DNA of 64,000 bases, taken from NCBI GenBank assembly GCA_015179045.1, contig WHUZ01000036.1:496001-560000 (forward strand). The letters run 5' to 3'. Of this stretch, positions 21,058 to 32,900 are shown piece by piece. The translations under genes were made by a program, and so were the position numbers. Below the pieces are notes generated by a model. That model was not told the DNA's origin. It ran no database searches and saw only the letters and a program-made list of their open reading frames with translations. Position 1 is the first letter of the stretch, and each line of letters starts with the position of its first letter. The stretch is from Kalaharituber pfeilii (taxonomy: Eukaryota; Ascomycota; Pezizomycetes; Pezizales; Pezizaceae).

Positions 21058-21677
21058 CGGACTCGCCTTCGGTCGGGACCCCGGCGACGCCCACGGGCAG
21101 CACCGCCACCACAACCGCAACAAAGCCCCCAACCCCGACACCGACAAGGACTCCCCCAACCCCGACACCGACAACGAGAACCCCAACACCGATCACGGAC
21201 TCAAGACAAGGACCCAAGACCAGCAAGGCCCCCGCCCCCTCACCAAACACCGACGCCACCACATCGACATTCGGCGTCGTAGTACATGGTATTGCATTGA
21301 CGAAAGACTTGGTGAAGGTGCGGAAGTGGCTGGAGTCCGGGAACAAGACACTAGGCAAGACTGTTGGGATACGTTGGCTCAGACGAAAGACCGCGCTGAT
21401 GGAAGAAGGCAAGAAGACCAGCTCGGTCGTGGTGTACTTGGAGGCAGCGACGGACATAGACAGAGTCAGGCTAGGAGGGAAATTGTTAAGGACAACTCAA
21501 TACGAGCCAGACAGGAGGAGGAAATAGGCTGTATTGAATTCATATTCTACCCGCGCCATGTACAAGTATCGCGGGCACCACATGTAGCTAGTTACTGCTT
21601 TTTCTTTTCGTTCTAATAAACACCTCGCCATAGCCCATTGGGCGGCCTGCGAGTATTAATACAAAAAAAAAAAAAAA
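21058..21677 (+). mobile_element. LINE insertion with ORF1-like remnant and 12-bp TSD
   Basis: TSD TCTATTCCCTAC lies at 21046-21057 and 21678-21689. The 620-bp insert carries a frame ending at 21527. It has a Pro/Thr-rich repeat (PTPTRTPPTPTPTT), then a small domain starting FGVVVHGIALTKDLVKVRKW and ending KLLRTTQYEPDRRRK, like the RNA-binding C-terminus of LINE ORF1 proteins. The family B tail follows (CTCGCCATAGCCCATTGGGCGGCCTGCGAG, 21627 on) and A15. No reverse transcriptase is present between ORF1 and tail, so this is an internally deleted, non-autonomous form. Confidence 0.85.
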
Positions 21678-21710
21678 TCTATTCCCTACATCATCGTTGA
21701 AACCGTAACA

Positions 21711-22385
21711 GGAGATGGCTGCACTCGGAATTGCATGAATGGATAAAGTGGCTAAAAGGGAAAAGGGAAAACTAGATGAATGTGGATGGGGAGGAAGAGG
21801 ATAGACCGCTGGACAGGAATCAGTGGACTCTGGAAATTTCTGGAGGCAGTGGTGGACACCCTGATGCAAAGGGAGTGGATGGTATTTAATCAGTTTACGT
21901 ACCTGACCCCTACTAGGCACTGGGTATTTTGGCCCTCGCCCAGATGTACTACATATTCTGGCCCTTGCCTACAGCGTAATAGAATTGCCTATAGCACACT
22001 TGCACTTATCGTGCTTTACACTCACTCTGCGCTCTTAGAAATACCAATATGCAGCAATTCATGAATTTAAGAAATAATCACTAATCTATGCTATCTACAA
22101 AAAGTAGTCTTCATTACATTCCCTTGCCCACTATGCCCATCCGCGGTTGGGAAAAGGCCTCTCAGTGAGGTTACGCGATATAAAAAAGAAAAAGGGCCAG
22201 CAGGGGTGCACAAGAGCACTAAACAAAAACGTTGGTGTCATGCTGTATCAAAAAACACTAAATATGTTGGGAACATTTAGTTTCTGTTTCCTGTTCAGCT
22301 CATTACTTCAGATCCATTTTCTCTTTTCTTTTTTACCTAATTAAATGATCCTGTATTCAAAACTTCTATGTAGCTCACTGCAGTT
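21711..22385. other. Intergenic, no gene seen
   Basis: No frame, repeat or RNA gene is supported here. Confidence 0.4.
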
Positions 22386-22463
22386 GCCTATATACTTTTT
22401 TCTTTTTTCTTTATATCTTTACTCGCTTGCCGCCCTGTGGGCTATGGCGAGAGCCTATATACT
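22386..22463 (-). mobile_element. 56-bp LINE tail, family B, with 11-bp TSD
   Basis: GCCTATATACT at 22386-22396 and 22453-22463 flanks T-rich sequence and the reverse complement of CTCGCCATAGCCCACAGGGCGGCAAGCGAG. Both the TSD and the stem of the tail are perfect. Confidence 0.85.
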
Positions 22464-22574
22464 GGATAAGATAGACAATCATATCTGACTAATCTCTCGG
22501 AACATTGTCACAGATCTCTCATACTGATACTGGGTGGCCGGCCTGTATGTATCTTACGTCACTAGTCTGGGTAG

Positions 22575-22626
22575 ATGTCAGTTTTGAGTCCCAGGCTGGT
22601 AGCCTGTATGCGGGGTTACTTGGCCC

Positions 22627-22658
<32 letters not shown>

Positions 22659-22677
22659 TTGAAAATGTCAGTCTTGA
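22575..22677 (+). mobile_element. Short LINE tail (family A-like) with near TSD
   Basis: ATGTCAGTTTTGA (22575-22587) and ATGTCAGTCTTGA (22665-22677) flank GGCTGGTAGCCTGTATGCGGGGTTAC and a run of about 29 A (22627-22655). The same tail ends the LINE copy at 23517. It inserted just before, or within, the RNase H remnant that follows. Confidence 0.6.
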
Positions 22678-23561
22678 TGCAATGCCACTGCATATTAATA
22701 CGTCCGAAGGGTCCCGGTGGGTAGGCACAAAAGCAACTGTGTGGGACGGCGAGGTCTCAGGAATGAGGGGTGCCCTTGAAGCAGTTGATGGCAGTGCAAA
22801 AGTGCTACTACTCGCAGACTCTCAGGCAGCTATCAGTGCAGTCCAGAAAGCAGGAAAAACTGGCAAGGCAAGAACCGCAGACCTAGCGTGGGTGATAGAG
22901 CTGATTGCAGAGAGGCGGCGGAGGCGGATGCAGTGAAGCTGGCATGGGTCAAGGCCCACGTGGGGATAGAGGGCAATGAGAAGGCAGATGAGTTGGCCAA
23001 AGAGGGGGCCAAGTGCATGAGGTATGATGGGCAGGCCACTGAGGGTGGGCTGCGTCAAGAGTTAGTTTGAAAAAGAAAAGAGGAGAGGGAGCGTGCAGGG
23101 TTTGGGAAGGGCAAATTCGTGAAGTGGGGCAGGAGAGCACTCACAAATTACACATGGCTGCGGACTGGAAAAGGCGGAGCTATGTGGAGGAGGATGGTCA
23201 GTGGCGAGGAGGTACAATGCACATGTGGTGAGGCATGGAGTGCTGAGCATGTGGTGTTCAGATGCACCGAACTGGAGCGGCCCCAGAGGAAGGATAAAGA
23301 TGGGGCGCATGTCACCTGGCAGTCCTGGGAGGACCTAGAGGAGAAAGGGTGGAAGCAAGAAGGCGTGGAGGGCGACCCGGTCGAGTACTGGTTTGCCTGC
23401 CCCGATCTGGGGTAGCCGGGGACGGAGGGCACTGGGTGCTCAAGGTGTGTATGTAGATTCCGTAGTTAGTTGTTCCAAACCTAGCCCGGGTATATGGGTC
23501 CCTGCTATAGGCTGGTAGCCTGTATGCGGGGTTACGTGAATAAAAAAAAAAAAAAAAAAAA
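22678..23561 (+). pseudogene. LINE remnant: frameshifted RNase H domain and 3' tail
   Basis: Three frames in succession give one protein. The first is SRWVGTKATVWDGEVSGMRG to LLLADSQAAISAVQKAG (Glu and Asp of the RNase H active site). The second, after a shift near 22930, is KLAWVKAHVGIEGNEKADELA (last catalytic Asp). The third is a cysteine-containing C-terminus (QCTCGEAWSAEHVVFRC, 23209-23270) ending at 23413. A stop also lies at 23068-23070. The 3' end GGTAGCCTGTATGCGGGGTTACGTGAATA plus A20 closes the element. Reverse transcriptase and the first catalytic Asp are missing. It is a different LINE lineage from the copy at 58.8 kb. Confidence 0.8.
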
Positions 23562-23811
23562 ATTCCACATGCCTGTAGAGTACCAGCAATTGATATACCT
23601 ATCCCACATGTTACCTGTGCTGCAGTGTCATGGCGCAAAAGTTTATCGTCTGATGCGGCTCGAGAGCCGCAGTCAGAATGTGACTGTCCCGCATGTTCTA
23701 CCTGAACTGTAGTTGCTGTTATTCCCTTACGCTGCTTTGATATACGTATACAGCATGATGTCTACGAGACGGCATGAGACCAACATGTTCTGGTGCCTAA
23801 TAGAGCAGCAT

Positions 23812-24272
23812 TGTCAGGGTCTACCCGCCAAGGGGATATCCTCCCGCACTGGCCTGTAAAGCTGCGAGTGACAATTCGGTCTGATCAACCGATAGCTACA
23901 GTCTGGCAGTGAAACATGGGTTGGGCACGGATGTGTATCACAAGGAACGTCGGCATGGTCAGAGCGTAGCGACAGCCACCAGACGGACCTCTAGGAGCAA
24001 AGCCACCGAATGGACCTCCAGGAGCAGAGCCACTGAACGGACCTCGAGGAGCAGAGCCACCGGATGGACCTCTAGATGAGGCGAGGCAGTGGCTGAGGAA
24101 TGCTTATAGATAGAACATCGTGATATCATAGCATAGAGAGACAATAGGAGGAAGGCACGCCGGATTGACTATAAGAAGGGCCAGCTAGAGCTGCCCTGTC
24201 GAAAGGTCAAGCACCAAGCGTTGTCCTAAGTTACACCCTCATATTTACTACATCATCGTAGAAACCGTAACA
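23812..24272 (+). mobile_element. Solo LTR with 5-bp TSD (AGCAT)
   Basis: TGTCAGGGTC ... CCGTAACA, flanked by AGCAT at 23807-23811 and 24273-24277. It is homologous to the LTRs at 12448 and 20642, and has a four-unit 27-bp minisatellite (23974-24081). A matching TSD on an LTR without internal sequence is diagnostic of a solo LTR. The superfamily (Gypsy or Copia) cannot be told from the LTR alone. Confidence 0.9.
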
Positions 24273-24420
24273 AGCATATTGCAGACACTTACAAGCAATG
24301 TGTGGCAAGCGTCCTGAATACCGTATACCGTTCGCGTTTCGCGAATAATCATGTTCCGGAATATTTGTCGTAGAGAGTTCCCTCTTCCTCACGAGCCCGT
24401 ATCAAGAATAGACACAATTA

Positions 24421-24483
24421 AAAAAAATCTTTTACAGATAGTTAAATCAATCTCGCATACCTCCCATTGAACTATGGCGAGGG
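24421..24483 (-). mobile_element. Degenerate LINE tail, family B
   Basis: AATCAATCTCGCATACCTCC followed by CATTGAACTATGGCGAG is a mutated reverse complement of the family B tail. No TSD was found. Confidence 0.45.
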
Positions 24484-27440
24484 TCGAAGCTAACCGCAAA
24501 AAGAAATATATAGGAAGAGAACTTTCCATACTTAATTCACCCCCTCCAAAAGCTCTACAGCCTGGTCCCTCTTCTCTGCGCTTTCCTGCTCTGCTTCCTC
24601 CTTCCTCTCTTTCCTTAGGGGATGTCGACAGTCCCTCCCCTCCTGCAGCTGGTCACCTCCATCTCCGCACCTCGTATCTCTCTCCAAGGTAGCCTGTCAT
24701 CCTTTTTTCCTGTCCTTACCACCGGCATTCCGTCCATCTGCCATGCCTATTCTGTACGTCTACGCCTGCGGCTCTTCTCCTCTGGAATTCCCGCAGCATC
24801 CGTGTCACAGTCCCAACCTCTGGAGCGCCTGTAGCTCAGTTTCAGTCTATTGCTCCCTTCCTGTTGAGCTTTGGGTAGAAAGAGATGATTGTTATTCCTT
24901 CGTAGAGAGAGTAGCCAAAGTAATACACCTATATACATAGAGCATGAGGTTGCTCTCGGGCCCTTACCACCCTTTATCACGGACCTCTCTGATATCCGAC
25001 ACCTCCGACACTCCGACATTACTGTAGATCTCTAACACTTCCGCCCTTTTTCTCCTAGTATCTGCCTTCGTCTCTATCTCAGTAGATACTTTCCACCTGA
25101 TAAGGTAAGGATGTCCCTATCACATCCATCTCATCTGTTCTCATTTCCACCATCCTATCGTATCTCAATATCAAAAATATCGTCTCAATCAAAAATGCTC
25201 CCTCAAAAATATACTTATCCCTCTAGCTATATTAACTCCAATCATCATCATAAGACCTTCTTTATCTCATACAACCAGAGCAGAGAATATAAAATTCCAG
25301 TCCCTTAAGACCTCGGGTGAGTGCATTCACATGTGGTGCCTCAGAAAATACCCACAATACCTCTTTTGTCTATATCCAAATGGAACACTAGTCATAGCTC
25401 TCTAGTGTGCCAAATAAGTTGCGGAATCAAACTTTACTATATCAGTCTATGCTATACCTACACTTTCAGCCTATTTAAGAGTGATTTGAACTCACAGGAA
25501 GCTTGTCTTTAACCTCCAGAAGTGTTCAATATCTCGGTAGTGTAAATATCCTGGTGAGATACGTTATAGGAGCATTTCTGATACCCACCAGTTGTATCTC
25601 ACCCATTCACTGCCTTCAAACAATGTACAGAGTATGACATCTGCTTCAATACATGTATCACTAGCTCTCCTACAACGCACATTTTACCACTCGTTGTACA
25701 TTTTAATCTTAATCGCTACATATGGAGTTAGGGACGAGGAAGAGGGTCTACAGGAACTTGCGCTCCAAAGTTTGAGCACATTTGCAATGAAATTGGTCGA
25801 GTGATGGCAAAAAGACCTTTTGAGCGGTTTCCCAGTAAGACACGTTATGTCGTTGAATTTCTTACGAACTTATCAGAGCTTTCGGTTCCTCCGGTCGTTT
25901 GCGTCTAGAGAACACTAAAATTTTTCATACTTCCTCCTACGGTTAGACTTACAATGTTGCCTATAGATTTTGCAATTGCCTTTGCAATATTTCGAGGAAA
26001 CTTGCCCTCCGATTCATTACCCTCATTTGCGGATTTTCCTAGTCTGAGACACCAATAGTCTACCCATGTCTCGTTCACAGAATGGCGATATTTCACGCTC
26101 TTTTCTTCTATACTAATCATTCAGGACACATTATAGGGATACATCCCCAGTTTGTCTAGAAAATTCCACTTCCCACTTCCTTCCCCCTTGACATGAGAAT
26201 ACGTAAATGACATGAAAGGCGTCGTTTATCCGAGTCCCGAGCTGCTGCTGCCATCCTCGAATGCAAGACTGGGTGTAGCCCAGATTCGTTTCTAAATTTG
26301 GAGCGCAGCTCAAAAGAAAACAAATATATTCCTTTTTCCTCGCCAATAAATTAGCGCTATTTCTTTCTTCTTGCGCTTTCTTACGCTCCGGGCGTGAGAG
26401 AAAAAAATTGCATTATATATTTATATATTTATATAGATTATATTTAAATAATAAAGGATTTCTTAAATAAATCTTGATAACTACTAATATCATGCTGCAT
26501 GTTTACGTATTTTGACCTTCCTCATGCTCAAAACTGAAAGTCATAATATAGCCCTCTGTCCTTAAGATACCGGAATGGCATAGCTAGTCAAGAATCCAAT
26601 TGGCGTAGGAATCATTACATAATAACACCTCTTGAAATGAGTGTAAGCCAAGCCATGGGGGCCGGGAGACGCCGGGGGCCGAGGAGCTGAAGAGGAGCGC
26701 GATGCAGGGGCGGCCGGAGCAGGGGGACAAAAGAGCATGTACGTAGTTTCACTTATGCCGTTAGCCGTGCTGCGTCATAGTCCAGCAGGGCTGCATGAGT
26801 GCTAAAGAATGTAAAAAATTGACCCCTGCTGTGCAGAATTGTCACGTTTCTATCAATAGAGAAGGAAGTACAGAGAAATTCTTTTCCGTTAGCACCGCAC
26901 CTACACACTTTCGTTGCCAACGAAAACATGTCTAGTTCAGGACAATTCCGTTGTCTCACTTGACAAACACCAGCCACCATTACGGCGAAGACTCCCATCC
27001 TCCAGCCTATGTTTTGTCTCCTTCAAGTGAATTTTACAGCCTAAATTATAGTCCCTCCTCCTCCAAAAATTTGCCGTGCAGCGCATTTGTACAGCGCATT
27101 GACCACTTTTGTCCGGACAATAAGGCAGCAATAAAGTACAGCACTGTATTCCACAACAAGTACTTGAGCTGCACCACTCTCTTGTCGGTTCCAAATGTTA
27201 ACCTTGCAGTCGCCCAAGTTGCGGTCACATTGTGATTGCAATTGCGAAAACACATGCCTCGGTCCCAAAGAGCATGGGCATCTAAGTAGATCACACGCCA
27301 ATATAGCCTGTAGCACTAAACCCGATCGACGACTTGTATTTAATACTCTTCAGATCTTACCTACCAAACTTGGGGGATTGTAACCGCAAAATCAATTTAA
27401 AGCGAAATACAACTTTATATGCATCAGAAACCAGAATGTA
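24484..27440. other. Gene desert, part 1
   Basis: No frame exceeds about 95 codons and none shows codon bias. 26400-26470 is an A/T-only patch. 26770-26818 (TCATAGTCCAGCAGGGCTGCATGAGTGCTAAAG plus A-run) looks like a heavily mutated family B LINE tail. Otherwise nothing is recognised. Confidence 0.5.
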
Positions 27441-27881
27441 CAGTTTTCCTTTGCTATACCGGACCTCGCTGTACCGGAAACCTTGCTATACCGGATGCTC
27501 TCAGGCTGCTACATTCCGTTCCCATACTATACAAAACCCTCTTACTATACCGGACGCACTAAGAATACCAGAATTGTCAGGCACTTACCCCCCTGTCTCC
27601 ATACAAATAATATCTGCAATACCGGAACACTTCACTTATATGTCCAATCTTGGCTGCCCTACCTTTGCATTCACCTTGAACATGCTTACTAAACTTGACT
27701 TTAGATAATTAAATTAGGTTGTCATTGTCAATTGACTTCCCAATTAGGCAGTTTCCATTATTTTTACTGCCCATCCCTATTGTATTTCTGCCAAGCATTT
27801 TATTTAATAACGGAACCTGGCTATACTGGACGAAAAGAGCCGGATTTTACAGATCCGGTATACAGTAGCAAGGGAAAACTG
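27441..27881. mobile_element. Possible pogo/Fot1-like MITE
   Basis: The ends CAGTTTTCCTTTGCTATACCGG (27441 on) and the reverse complement CAGTTTTCCCTTGCTA...TATACCGG (from 27881) are imperfect terminal inverted repeats. Several internal CTATACCGGA units lie near both ends (27455-27500, 27550, 27815-27860), as in subterminal repeats of pogo-type elements. TA flanks the left end; the right flank is AT. No transposase remains. Confidence 0.5.
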
Positions 27882-29898
27882 ATGAGTAGAAGAGCCGCAA
27901 TACAGCCACCAGAACTTGCCCAAACCCCAGTCCGCCCATCTGCAACGGTGGACCTCGTATGCCCCCATGTCTTTTCCAGAGTTGGTTCCAACATGACACG
28001 ATATTGAAATTTGTTATAATCGATTACATAAGTACATAGATGTTACAGGGCCCTGATGAATACAGTACTACTCTGTAGTCACTTTTGAGAATCGCCAATC
28101 GGCAAGGAACCACGCACGTTCGGCAGTTGTACTAGTCGCAGGGAGGTGACACTTCTACCCCACTTATGACAAATATTGCTTGTTGTAACCGAGAGACCCT
28201 ATTGTAGTTTGGACAAGCTCATTTGAGAATCCTTGCTCCTACTATGAGCTTATTTGTACTCATAGGAAGCTGCGAGAATTACCAATTAGGAATACCGGCG
28301 TCCGCAAATAGAACGCGGGTTATCTCCGAGATATTGTTCCAGTGACCATCTATTTAACGTGACCCTGTAGCATGGATTATCATCACAGCTACGAGGTGCG
28401 CAATTTAATCTAGACGCTGTGTTCATTGTCCAAAAGGTACCCTTCTACTTCAAGTTTCATTTCTCAGCTGGGGATAAACGTATCTTAGCGCGCTTGCGCG
28501 GGGTGGAGTCACAATTGAGAAATTATTCCAGGAATCGTAACCCTATGTAGACTTATAATTCCTCAAGAGAGATGACTGGCGCCACTCGCTAGCATCTCCA
28601 TTATTTTGACACACATGCATCCTCAATGGGCAGGGGTTTCCAAATGAAAAATCGCTTGATATCCCTTCTTCGAATTTCTCACGTCATAGAGTAACCAAAT
28701 CAAAGTATACTTACAAGTACAGTACGCGCTTGAGATGACAGAACCGATGCATTAGACGCCGTAGAGCACTACCAATACGTATATACGCCATGAATGTTTA
28801 CGCGCACCATGCTGGCTCAAGATAACCTACTCAAATCATACATGCACCCACAGCGGCATTCAGTCGCCTCCGATACATAACTGCCGAGCAGAAGTGCCCG
28901 AGAGGGTAAGATATTCAGACTCCTTGCGTTATCAAGCTAATGCATGGCGTTGGCTGCAGGGTAAGCTAAGCGATTTGGCGGTTGTCCTTATCGCATATAC
29001 ATAAGTGGAAAAGTGAATTAATATCGATTATAACCGATGCATTATCAGTTCAAAAAGGAACGGCGAATCCACAGTGAAGCAATGGAAAAACATTTTCCGT
29101 TCCAAGATAGGCTAATACGGACGCAATCTGTGAATTCGCCGTCTTTTGTCTTGTTTAGTCGAGTATAGATGATCTCCGCCAGGTTCTTTTTTACGTGCAG
29201 AGATACCACCCTGATTAAATTGAGAAATTAGTACTTATGTATCCCAGCTAAGTAAGGTTCTTCCGCTTATGCATCTGCATGGATTCTTCACAACGGGAGC
29301 GTCAATAAGTAGAGTAACATACAGTAACAAGTATGCTAGAGCCAAGGAAGAGAGATGAAGTTCCCCGATTTAGTCAAGTTGCGTCCCCAATATTAGTGAT
29401 CTATTTTTTTCATTTGTGTGCATAAAACAAATGTTTAACTGCTACCGCGGGAACCGCTTCTCTCTATTTTGTATGTGGTTTGATATGTCAGACGGTAGTG
29501 CGCCATCCGCGAGGGTAAAAGAATGCGGGATGGAGGGATAACCTCTTTAATGCAATCAACATGTGTGTCATTATTCCTATTTCGGTAATGGCTTAAGTAT
29601 GTAAGTAGAAGGTACTCCATATTCACGTTAGAAGTACTCAACCAGATTTTGCCGGACATGAAAATCGGCAATACTTTTGAGTCAAAAATCTGCAGGACAA
29701 AATCACCATGTGCATATAAATAAGTATTCGAGGGGATTCTGAAGGATATCGGGTCATGTCCTTGCACTGGTGAATACCCCAAGCATATGTAATCCAGATC
29801 TCATTCCATGATCCGCAAGGCTGGGCACAAAGCACGTGACATTAAGCTCGCCGATACTTGCGCACTAGTGCCGGGATACAAGCCCAAGATGGACGTGT

Positions 29899-29984
29899 AT
29901 ACTAGCCGAAAAAATAAGTATCCGGACAGGCGACCAATGCATATTATTACCCCCTGTCCGGATACTTATTTTTTCGGCTAGTAT
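29899..29984. repeat. Perfect 32-bp inverted repeat, 22-nt loop
   Basis: Arms 29899-29930 and 29953-29984 are exact reverse complements (ends ATACTAGCCG ... TCCGGACAGG). TA dinucleotides lie at the outer edges, so a tiny Tc1/mariner-type MITE is possible. Confidence 0.9.
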
Positions 29985-32900
29985 GTGTCAAGTATGCGGT
30001 ATACGTATTGGGGAAGAGTATTCCCAGACTAGGAAGAATTTCACATTCAACTACGTCGGACATGACAATTTTCGGATACTTCTTGCCTGAAAACTATAGT
30101 ATTTAAGCTATCATACTTGTAGTAGTGCGAAAGTACTTGCCTACCAGATAATGTGGGGATATAAATACCAAGTAGCAAACATTCTTGGCATGTAACCTAT
30201 GGACACAAGCAAGACTAAGCCGGATATGCACCAATAACTGTACATTAAGTACTGCAGCACTTCCGCAGCATCATTATTCAGCTCCGAGTCTAACTAGTAG
30301 TGTCTAAAAAGATGTGTACTATCATCAAGAGGCAAAAAAAAAGCGCCCTGGGCATTCCCATCATAGTTTCCATGTATCTCTGTATCGACTCATGATCATA
30401 CCCACGTCGGAGTTTTCATAGATATTTTGGGGTAAAAGGCTTCTACTCAGCCTTCAAGCAGATATCGGAGATACAACTTCCAAGTTCTTTCAATATAGGG
30501 GTTTCGGCTTCTTACGCGCTTGAGTATTCAAAAATGGAGATACCTCTCAGCGAATCATTGGCTCCTCCGGGTCGCGTGCTCACAAGTTTTCATCAAACGT
30601 GAAACAAACGTCCAGTCTACAGGGAACTTCGGGTAAGAGCACTGACTCCCGCCTGCACAGGTATGCCCATGCTGAAACCTAGCTTCGATTGATCGCTTCG
30701 CTTTATCCCAGGTAGCAGTCTTGCAGATCGCTACCACGGCCTTGAAGTTTGACCGCTTTACAATAATTCGTTCCCTTGCATCGACGTCCCAGGCCAACGT
30801 CAAGATTTTCTAGAACACAAAAATACCTTCCGTGCCGGGGAGTATTCCCTGGAGTGGCATGCCACCCAGACTTCTTGTCAGTTCAGGTGCGTGATATATT
30901 TAGAAAAAAAATACACCTGAACATGGTTCCTCTAAACAGAGGGTTTAGCTTACCCCACTAACCAAGTGTAATGACAACGGGAGAGCTCGCTAAGCAATGT
31001 AACGACAAGGATTGTGCAGGCTCGGCGCAGAATGTGAAACGCTGGTGAAGTGACAGTAACATTTCTGAAGAGGGACTATATTTAGTAGTCTTATTCACCA
31101 ATCTGTAGGGTGAACATTGTGCAGTGTGGGGTTGAATTCCATAGCATCGGCACTGGGTCAGGCTGGTCATTCTTGAAACAAGTTTTGACAGTGCAAGGTA
31201 GGAATTATTTGAGACTACGAAAAAGGTTGGACTGCCGATAGAGATGGTACATGCATTGCTTGCTTCCGTTTTGGCTACTTTTTTTCAACCCACACTTTTA
31301 TTTACAGCAGTGGCCCCCAAGCTGCCTTTACTAACAAATCAATCGGAAACTTTAACGTTTCTCTGCGTATCTACACCTGTAGTAGTAACTACTAGGGAAA
31401 ACTGATCCCCGACCGCATGTCTGCGGCAAACCCTGCCGTGCAGGAGCACTGTACGCGAGTCAGAAATCTGTAAGTGCATGCGTTTCCATGCAGTAAACTT
31501 TGTAATACTGCATCATTAACTTTTACCACTTCCCACACCCAAGCGCACCGGCAAATGACAAACATCAACATCGCAATCGAGTTAGTTTAAACCATGATCA
31601 GAGCGCTCTTTTTCGTCGAGACCACGAGACCAGGGTTGATATGGCCAGTTTGAAGCGCCGCATGCACAATATCCGTACGCATCATTAGTAACCTTCTGTA
31701 TATCTTCAGTATATCTGATGCATAGGCAAAGTGTAACCTTGATATTACATTTTTGCTATATTTACGATACCAGCAACTTTATACTAGGATTTTTTCACCA
31801 CCAGAACACCCGTCATGTCGCGTATGCCAGTAATGACATAATTATACAACTCAAAATCCCAAACCTGCACGACACCATGCATGTGCAGATGATTCTCAGT
31901 AGGCCCCGTTTCACGGCTCTACTTCCGATCAAGATTAGATCATGCATATACCACCACGTAGATGGAATGCAACTAGTCAAAGTTGTCAGCATTTCTTAGG
32001 ACTGACACAGAGGATGAAACAATGCAGTACGCTGTTGTATACCCCATGTGGTATTAGTAAGTGTCTAGTAGAATAATTGAGAACGTTAACAATTAACCCT
32101 ATATTGGACAAGACGCCGACGTTAAGTAGCTACATATTATTGCCGTACCAGGTTTCGAGATACACACTGTATAACAATTGAAAGATCGTAGAGGACTCAC
32201 CTTTTACGTAATGCAAACCAAAAGCGGAAGCCTCTTCAGTTTCTGACAATGTAATAACAGGTATGGGTTTTAACTCCGAAAATACGGCGAAGATGCGACG
32301 GCGAAGTATCACGCGCTGTTACATTGCAGCAGCCAGGCGCCAGATGTAGGAAGATTGATTCAGACTGCAAAACCCTACTTGAAATGCTTTCCTAATGAAT
32401 ATAGTATGTAAAATAATTTCTCTGCCATCTCCAAAATGTAAGGAAATGTACAAACATCCCCATGTCGCCGTATAATCTTCCCCCTATTCTCCAGACGTTT
32501 CCCACGCATACACAGAATGTATTGCCGAATACCTCTACAATCTCCACAAATGCATAAGCCTGGCCTGCCTAGATTTTCTACAACACGTGGCTCCCTTCAC
32601 ACCACTTCCAGAACCTTGCTGTGCATGCAAGCATTATAGGCGGTTGTGTAGCCCCACCTCCACCACACACCTCCAAAAGTGTACAAATCTGGCTAGATAC
32701 GTAAATGAAATCTTATGCATGAGGATGAGCGTCAGGACCCCAATACTACAAGACTATATCTGCCGATTGGCATGGCATACGCCACAGGAGCACAGAGGCA
32801 TACAGGTAGCTATGGTTCCAAAACTTCGAGTTTAAGATTGAACACACAAATGATAGATATTCCCAAGGGTTGATAATTGATCTATGACCAGAATGTGGCC

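Larger units (their letters stand above)
20642..21710 (+). mobile_element. Solo LTR split by a LINE insertion
   Basis: It starts TGTCAGGGCC and ends CCGTAACA, flanked by the 5-bp TSD GGAGA (20637-20641 and 21711-21715). Removing the LINE (21058-21677) and one 12-bp TSD leaves an LTR of about 440 bp, homologous to 23812-24272. No internal retrotransposon sequence remains, so it formed by LTR-LTR recombination before the LINE arrived. Confidence 0.85.
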
